This document shows positions 62,601 to 64,000 of a DNA stretch of 64,000 nucleotides, piece by piece. Position 1 is the first letter of the stretch; the number at the start of each line of letters is the position of its first letter. The position numbers were made by a program, and so were the translations under genes. The stretch covers positions 19,502,389 to 19,566,388 of the forward strand of contig CANTUZ010000005.1 of assembly GCA_947846985.1 (NCBI GenBank), read 5' to 3'. The notes beneath the pieces are model-generated. The model searched no databases and was not told where the DNA came from. It saw only the letters and a list, made by a program, of their open reading frames with translations. The stretch comes from Fratercula arctica. Taxonomy: Eukaryota > Chordata > Aves > Charadriiformes > Alcidae.

Positions 62601-62974
62601 GAAAAGGAAAAAGAAGGAAAAGGAAACAGAGCAGTTAGGCTGAATAAGAGATAGCTGAAATACACAAATTTACTAGTTCTGTTTGTTCCCTAATATGCTG
62701 CAAAAATAAATCGCACTGCATAGCTAGCATGACCTTGCAGTGATAGTATTAATGATTTATTTGATAGGCTTTCTGACAGCAGCCAGAAAGATACAGTTGT
62801 GTTTAACTGCTACTCACGGCATATATCAGGAGTTCTCCAGAAAACACAGGCCTGAGCCTTGGTACATTCTTGAGCATATGCAGCAACTGCAGAACAGAAG
62901 CACTCACAATCTCCACCACTGTCACAAGAGCAGGCATCATGAACACAAGCTTCATAGAACGGAGTCGGGTCCAC
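26428..62974 (-). CDS. MUC2: MUC2 gel-forming mucin, 3' two thirds (34 exons found; 5' end off the window)
   Basis: MUC2 is the main secreted polymeric mucin of intestinal goblet cells (family knowledge): it dimerises through its C-terminal cystine knot and is heavily O-glycosylated on its Thr/Ser/Pro tract. Domain order is C8/TIL of D3, CysD1, PTS and five CysD2 copies, D4 (VWD, C8, TIL), VWC modules and CK. The D4 stretch ([43 protein letters not shown]) and the CK stretch ([16 protein letters not shown]) agree with human MUC2 rather than MUC5AC or MUC5B. The 17 exons from D4 to the stop encode 765 residues in an unbroken frame. Every exon junction keeps phase except at the CysD copies 52656-53274 and 50908-51523, each carrying one extra base modulo three. 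Confidence 0.95.
28117..28246 (-). CDS. MUC2: MUC2 exon: cystine knot, first half
   Basis: This encodes [16 protein letters not shown], then [13 protein letters not shown], the first half of the CK dimerisation domain. Donor CT/GTAAGT, phase 2. Confidence 0.92.
28538..28577 (-). CDS. MUC2: MUC2 40-bp exon
   Basis: This encodes [13 protein letters not shown], with the split Cys codon finished in the next exon. Phase 0 to 1. Confidence 0.9.
29241..29369 (-). CDS. MUC2: MUC2 exon between VWC and CK
   Basis: This encodes [32 protein letters not shown] and SEETCKP. Phase 0 to 0. Confidence 0.92.
30032..30130 (-). CDS. MUC2: MUC2 exon: VWC module 2 end
   Basis: This encodes [20 protein letters not shown] and [11 protein letters not shown]. 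Phase 0 to 0. Confidence 0.92.
30604..30726 (-). CDS. MUC2: MUC2 exon: VWC module 2
   Basis: Forty-one codons: [20 protein letters not shown], then [12 protein letters not shown] before GTAAGT. Phase 0 to 0. Confidence 0.92.
31381..31421 (-). CDS. MUC2: MUC2 41-bp exon: start of VWC module 2
   Basis: This encodes [14 protein letters not shown], matching the MUC2 VCVHGNAEY-type opening of the next VWC. Phase 1 to 0. Confidence 0.87.
32043..32147 (-). CDS. MUC2: MUC2 exon: VWC module 1 end
   Basis: This encodes [20 protein letters not shown] and [10 protein letters not shown]. Phase 1 to 1. Confidence 0.92.
32753..32930 (-). CDS. MUC2: MUC2 exon: VWC module 1
   Basis: This encodes [34 protein letters not shown] and SCCPIVTC, a von Willebrand C module. 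Confidence 0.93.
33105..33136 (-). CDS. MUC2: MUC2 32-bp exon
   Basis: This encodes [10 protein letters not shown] between two clean splice sites. It lines up with the MUC2 segment between TIL-4 and the first VWC and converts phase 1 to 0. Confidence 0.87.
33301..33401 (-). CDS. MUC2: MUC2 exon: TIL-4, part 2
   Basis: This encodes [18 protein letters not shown] and [11 protein letters not shown]. Phase 2 to 1. Confidence 0.92.
33723..33792 (-). CDS. MUC2: MUC2 exon: TIL-4, part 1
   Basis: This encodes [19 protein letters not shown] before donor AG/GTAAAT. Confidence 0.9.
34462..34640 (-). CDS. MUC2: MUC2 exon: C8-4
   Basis: This encodes [20 protein letters not shown], then [16 protein letters not shown] and [12 protein letters not shown], a C8 domain. 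Phase 2 to 1. Confidence 0.93.
35281..35485 (-). CDS. MUC2: MUC2 exon: VWD4 end
   Basis: This encodes [33 protein letters not shown], a Thr/Pro linker and [12 protein letters not shown]. Phase 1 to 2. Confidence 0.93.
35618..35801 (-). CDS. MUC2: MUC2 exon: VWD4 second half
   Basis: This encodes [20 protein letters not shown], then [20 protein letters not shown] and THGQCG. Phase 0 to 1. Confidence 0.94.
36941..37188 (-). CDS. MUC2: MUC2 exon: VWD4 first half with GDPH
   Basis: This encodes [20 protein letters not shown], then [11 protein letters not shown] and [20 protein letters not shown] is the family's acid-sensitive Asp-Pro autocleavage motif in D4. The donor GAG/GTATTA was chosen because the next exon starts in phase 0 ([14 protein letters not shown]). 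Confidence 0.94.
37749..37923 (-). CDS. MUC2: MUC2 exon: lead-in to D4
   Basis: This encodes [24 protein letters not shown] and [13 protein letters not shown], the Cys-rich module before D4. Phase 0 to 1. Confidence 0.9.
39087..40033 (-). CDS. MUC2: MUC2 PTS exon alpha-4, last mucin-domain exon
   Basis: 947 bases, the largest PTS exon, phase 1 to 0. The 5' part repeats the alpha module twice with a 261-base (87-codon) offset (39772 and 39511). The 3' part is unique Thr/Ser-rich sequence ending [11 protein letters not shown] before GTGAGT. Confidence 0.88.
40034..42202. other. MUC2 intron with a decayed repeat unit and old CR1
   Basis: From 40034 to about 40410 it matches the flank of the intact PTS exons (compare 42671-43050). 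From about 41060 to 41410 it is a diverged copy of the alpha-beta intron (compare 44500-44830), with no CysD exon left. An old CR1 follows at 41.5-42.1 kb. Confidence 0.75.
41520..42078 (+). mobile_element. Old CR1 LINE fragment
   Basis: Plus-strand text such as GAGACCACACCTGGAGTACT, AGGAGGGCCACAAAAATGAT and GGGGTTGGACTAAAAGATCC is the 3' part of a CR1 reverse transcriptase ORF and tail, with many differences. It lies antisense in a MUC2 intron. Confidence 0.8.
42203..42670 (-). CDS. MUC2: MUC2 PTS exon alpha-3
   Basis: 156 codons, phase 1 to 1. It starts like alpha-1 and alpha-2 but diverges at the 3' end ([20 protein letters not shown]) before donor C/GTAATT. No CysD exon lies between it and alpha-4. 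Confidence 0.82.
43363..43971 (-). CDS. MUC2: MUC2 CysD2 copy 5
   Basis: 609 bases, phase 1 to 1; the last CysD domain before D4. It carries MPVCHNYE, as copy 2 does. Confidence 0.93.
45090..45575 (-). CDS. MUC2: MUC2 PTS exon alpha-2
   Basis: 486 bases, phase 1 to 1, nearly identical to alpha-1; the clearest change is SKLTTSG for SKPTTSG. Confidence 0.9.
46268..46876 (-). CDS. MUC2: MUC2 CysD2 copy 4
   Basis: 609 bases, phase 1 to 1. It differs from copies 3 and 5 by a few residues ([15 protein letters not shown]). Confidence 0.93.
47991..48476 (-). CDS. MUC2: MUC2 PTS exon alpha-1
   Basis: 162 codons, phase 1 to 1, starting [18 protein letters not shown] and ending SPSPTGPEG, almost wholly Thr, Ser, Pro and Gly. 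The acceptor lies in TCTCCCTGTCTTGAAG. Confidence 0.9.
49169..49777 (-). CDS. MUC2: MUC2 CysD2 copy 3
   Basis: 609 bases, 203 codons, phase 1 to 1. The CysD2 core with WTDW is followed by a PTS tail ([16 protein letters not shown] ... [13 protein letters not shown]). Near-identical to copies 4 and 5. Confidence 0.93.
49778..51523 (-). repeat. MUC2 short tandem unit C (1746 bp, lacks PTS exon)
   Basis: Lacks about 1155 bases of the long unit, including the PTS exon and one copy of the flank shared by PTS and CysD exons. The join at about 50690-50990 mixes features of both flanks. Confidence 0.88.
50908..51523 (-). CDS. MUC2: MUC2 CysD2 copy 2 (chimeric 3' end)
   Basis: Same CysD2 core, with CHNYE in place of CLNYE. 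It is 616 bases long and ends in phase 2. Its last 90 bases interleave differences that distinguish the CysD-type and PTS-type exon ends. The frame is broken only by these extra bases. Confidence 0.85.
51524..53274 (-). repeat. MUC2 short tandem unit D (1751 bp, lacks PTS exon)
   Basis: As unit C, with its own blended join at about 52440-52720. The two short units share the same kind of defect but differ in detail. Confidence 0.88.
52656..53274 (-). CDS. MUC2: MUC2 CysD2 copy 1 (chimeric 3' end)
   Basis: The CysD2 core ([61 protein letters not shown]) is intact, then PTS. The exon is 619 bases instead of 609, and its end reads PTGPRR, a mix of the PTS-exon end (PTGPEG) and the CysD-exon end (TPRG). 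It ends in phase 2, so splicing to the next CysD copy as assembled gives an immediate stop. Confidence 0.85.
54389..54640 (-). CDS. MUC2: MUC2 PTS exon alpha-0
   Basis: Eighty-four codons of Thr/Pro/Ser ([12 protein letters not shown] ... [17 protein letters not shown] ... PTGPEG), phase 1 to 1. Its 3' half is the same as that of the repeated PTS exons; its 5' half is unique. Confidence 0.88.
54641..55514. other. MUC2 intron after CysD1
   Basis: No exon. The part at 55250-55514 resembles the intron that follows the CysD2 copies: AGTATCTGC followed by TTTCTCC and GGCAAAGCAAGAGCA close to the donor. This suggests common descent of the CysD1 and CysD2 exons with their flanks. Confidence 0.6.
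55515..56009 (-). CDS. MUC2: MUC2 exon: CysD1 domain plus PTS
   Basis: A single 495-base exon holds the first CysD (WxxW) domain: [12 protein letters not shown], then [29 protein letters not shown] and [12 protein letters not shown] Thr/Ser/Pro tail follows. WTEW fits the C-mannosylation-type WxxW motif. It is distinct from the amplified CysD2 copies downstream. Phase 1 to 1. Confidence 0.93.
56381..56410 (-). CDS. MUC2: MUC2 30-bp PTS mini-exon
   Basis: Ten codons ([10 protein letters not shown]) between a TTTCAG acceptor and a GTAAGT donor, phase 1 to 1. It could be skipped without changing frame. Confidence 0.75.
56790..56987 (-). CDS. MUC2: MUC2 exon: D3 end and start of PTS
   Basis: This encodes [20 protein letters not shown] and [12 protein letters not shown], then a Thr/Ser/Pro tail ([14 protein letters not shown]). 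It marks the shift from folded D3 to mucin-type sequence. Confidence 0.9.
57369..57412 (-). CDS. MUC2: MUC2 44-bp exon
   Basis: This encodes [15 protein letters not shown], the short Cys-containing link after the D3 TIL. Phase 2 to 1 fits both neighbours. Confidence 0.85.
58262..58409 (-). CDS. MUC2: MUC2 exon: TIL of D3
   Basis: This encodes [20 protein letters not shown] and [13 protein letters not shown]. The donor is ACACAATG/GTACAT. Read-through past the donor soon hits a stop, whereas splicing to 57412 restores a Cys codon (TG plus T). Confidence 0.9.
60291..60419 (-). CDS. MUC2: MUC2 exon: D3 C8-to-TIL linker
   Basis: This encodes [20 protein letters not shown] and [16 protein letters not shown]. 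The FCDYYNP...WHYEPCG pattern is typical of the end of D3 in gel-forming mucins. Confidence 0.93.
60561..60603. repeat. ACTAT-type simple repeat, left of CR1
   Basis: Imperfect repeats of ACTATACTAT and ACTATATTCC abut the 5' end of the CR1. The same motif resumes after the CR1 at 61744. Confidence 0.8.
60604..61743 (+). mobile_element. 5'-truncated CR1 LINE (non-LTR retrotransposon)
   Basis: About 1.1 kb on the plus strand, antisense to MUC2, between exons 62818-62974 and 60291-60419. It starts inside reverse transcriptase at [13 protein letters not shown], then has [20 protein letters not shown] and FADDTKLGG (the catalytic FxDD box), then ALVRPHLEY and [14 protein letters not shown]. It ends with GATTCTGTGAT octamers. 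A TAG after MIRGRV and frameshifts between these segments make it inactive. Truncation at the 5' end is usual for CR1. Confidence 0.95.
61744..61798. repeat. ACTAT-type simple repeat, right of CR1
   Basis: CTATACTACACTATACTACA and variants directly follow the CR1 octamer tail. With the left block it shows insertion into, or expansion around, a simple repeat. Confidence 0.8.
61799..62817. other. Intronic DNA right of the CR1
   Basis: AT-rich intron with no exon. A purine-only run lies at 62551-62632. Confidence 0.6.
62551..62632. repeat. Polypurine (A/G) tract
   Basis: An A-run followed by GAGAGAGAAG, GAAGAAGAAA and AAAGGAAAAGG-type sequence, nearly all A and G on the plus strand for about 80 bases. 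Confidence 0.8.
62818..62974 (-). CDS. MUC2: MUC2 exon: C8 of D3
   Basis: This encodes [17 protein letters not shown], then [15 protein letters not shown] and [10 protein letters not shown], the C8 module of the D3 assembly used for N-terminal multimerisation in the family. Donor GCC/GTGAGT, phase 1. Upstream D1-D3 exons are beyond the right edge. Confidence 0.93.
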
Positions 62975-64000
62975 CTGTTGGGGAAAGTAATGATGCCCCA
63001 GTCCATCTCCAAATTAGTTTTCAAACTAATAAGCTTGAGATATCTCTTGAGATACGGGAATTGAGCTGGGCAGGAATGAGAATTTTTCTAAGAATTACCA
63101 AATGAAGTTTTATCTCCCACCAAGCTTTGCCACCCAAGTGGTGAGCAATATCAGAAAGGCTGCACTTCACAGCCAATATGAAGCGTAGAATTTTGTGCTT
63201 GCCAGTTTTTGGAGTTTATCCAAGAACACATTAGCAAAAAATTTCCACTTTTTTGCTTGGGACTGCAAGGGGAGAAACTTAGACTGGATTTTAGCCAGTG
63301 AAGGAATCAACATAGAAACACATATTAAGTTAATTAAATTGATAGCTCTTTGTGAATTTTCCACTGTCAGTTAAGAACAAACTGTTGTTAACATTACCAT
63401 ACTTCATAAAAGAGACAAGAAATAGAGAGGAGTGCTCTCCGTGCACTGTGCTCTGGAAGCTGTGGGCCTGACATAGGCTATGCTATGACAATTTGGAGGC
63501 ACAGTACTAGCAGCTAACCCTGCCTAAACTGTGTGATGTCAGTGGTTTCCAAGAACATCCCTTCTATGGGTTGAATATTACAAAGAGCAGTGGTCACTTC
63601 AACCGCCACCTTTCAAGTACAGTATGCATTTCTGTCAGAAGAGGGGTCTGAGGCCTTTCAGAACTCGCGGTATTGACATCTCAAAAGATATGGTGCAACT
63701 GCACACAGACCTATTCAGGCTAGAATTTGGAACCTAGCTTACACAGCAGTAGCAGTGAAACTGTGGTGATGAATATGGGTTTGTGCAGCCAGGGCTGACA
63801 CCACTACAAGTCCCATTGCCACAGTTACTTAAACTATTTTGACTAAGGCTAGCTGAAAAGTGCTGACACCTGTAGCTGTACCGAAGAATTAAATGAAAAT
63901 CAGTCTATTTACTGATCTCTTCATTCATTTCTGATGATCTCTCTGCTTCTGCGCTAATAGAAATGCATTGTGCTGTCCCATCACTTCCTGCCCTCTACAA
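62975..64000. other. MUC2 intron to the right edge
   Basis: I looked for the preceding D3 exon (expected to end in a CHSK-like motif, phase 0) and did not find it, so it probably lies beyond the window. Nothing else recognised. Confidence 0.55.

Noticed and set aside
1..64000. CRISPR array, phage, operon or other prokaryotic system
   Set aside because: Intron-exon structure, CR1 elements and vertebrate mucin domains show eukaryotic nuclear DNA. The repeats are tandem coding duplications without spacer architecture.

Overview
The window is vertebrate and almost certainly avian nuclear DNA. Genes are split into short exons with canonical GT/AG introns, there are chicken-repeat-1 (CR1) LINE fragments with the typical octamer 3' end, and both genes belong to the secreted gel-forming mucin cluster. 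Both genes lie on the minus strand, head to tail. I rebuilt exons by reading the reverse complement, finding splice sites and checking that codon phase is kept from exon to exon.

Right and centre (about 62.97 kb down to 26.43 kb): the 3' two thirds of an intestinal-type gel-forming mucin, MUC2. In transcription order it encodes the end of the D3 assembly, the first CysD (WxxW) domain, and a Pro/Thr/Ser-rich (PTS) region in which a CysD-PTS exon and a PTS-only exon are tandemly amplified (five near-identical CysD2 copies). Then come a complete D4 assembly (including a GDPH motif), VWC modules and a C-terminal cystine knot. Its 5' end lies beyond 64 kb. All 34 exons found keep phase except at two CysD copies (50.9 and 52.7 kb). 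There the sequence looks like a consensus blend of two paralogous repeat units, probably an assembly artefact.

Middle (26.2 to 15.6 kb): about 10.5 kb of intergenic DNA with no recognisable gene. A GC-richer stretch at 22.8-24.1 kb is unexplained.

Left (15.62 kb to the left edge): promoter (TATA box), signal-peptide exon and the first 14 exons (618 codons, all in phase) of a second mucin. From remembered family sequence it matches the chicken egg-white ovomucin alpha subunit, named mucin-5B in protein databases. The window covers its D1 assembly and D2 as far as the first part of C8; the rest lies beyond base 1.

Mobile DNA: a 1.1-kb 5'-truncated CR1 sits inside an ACTAT-type satellite in a MUC2 intron (60.6-61.7 kb). 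There is an older CR1 at 41.5-42.1 kb and a short CR1 tail at 8.1 kb. The most interesting material is the 12-kb CysD/PTS amplification in MUC2, its phase-symmetric exons, the diverged older intron copies on both sides of it, and the two chimeric units. I saw no new biological system beyond this.
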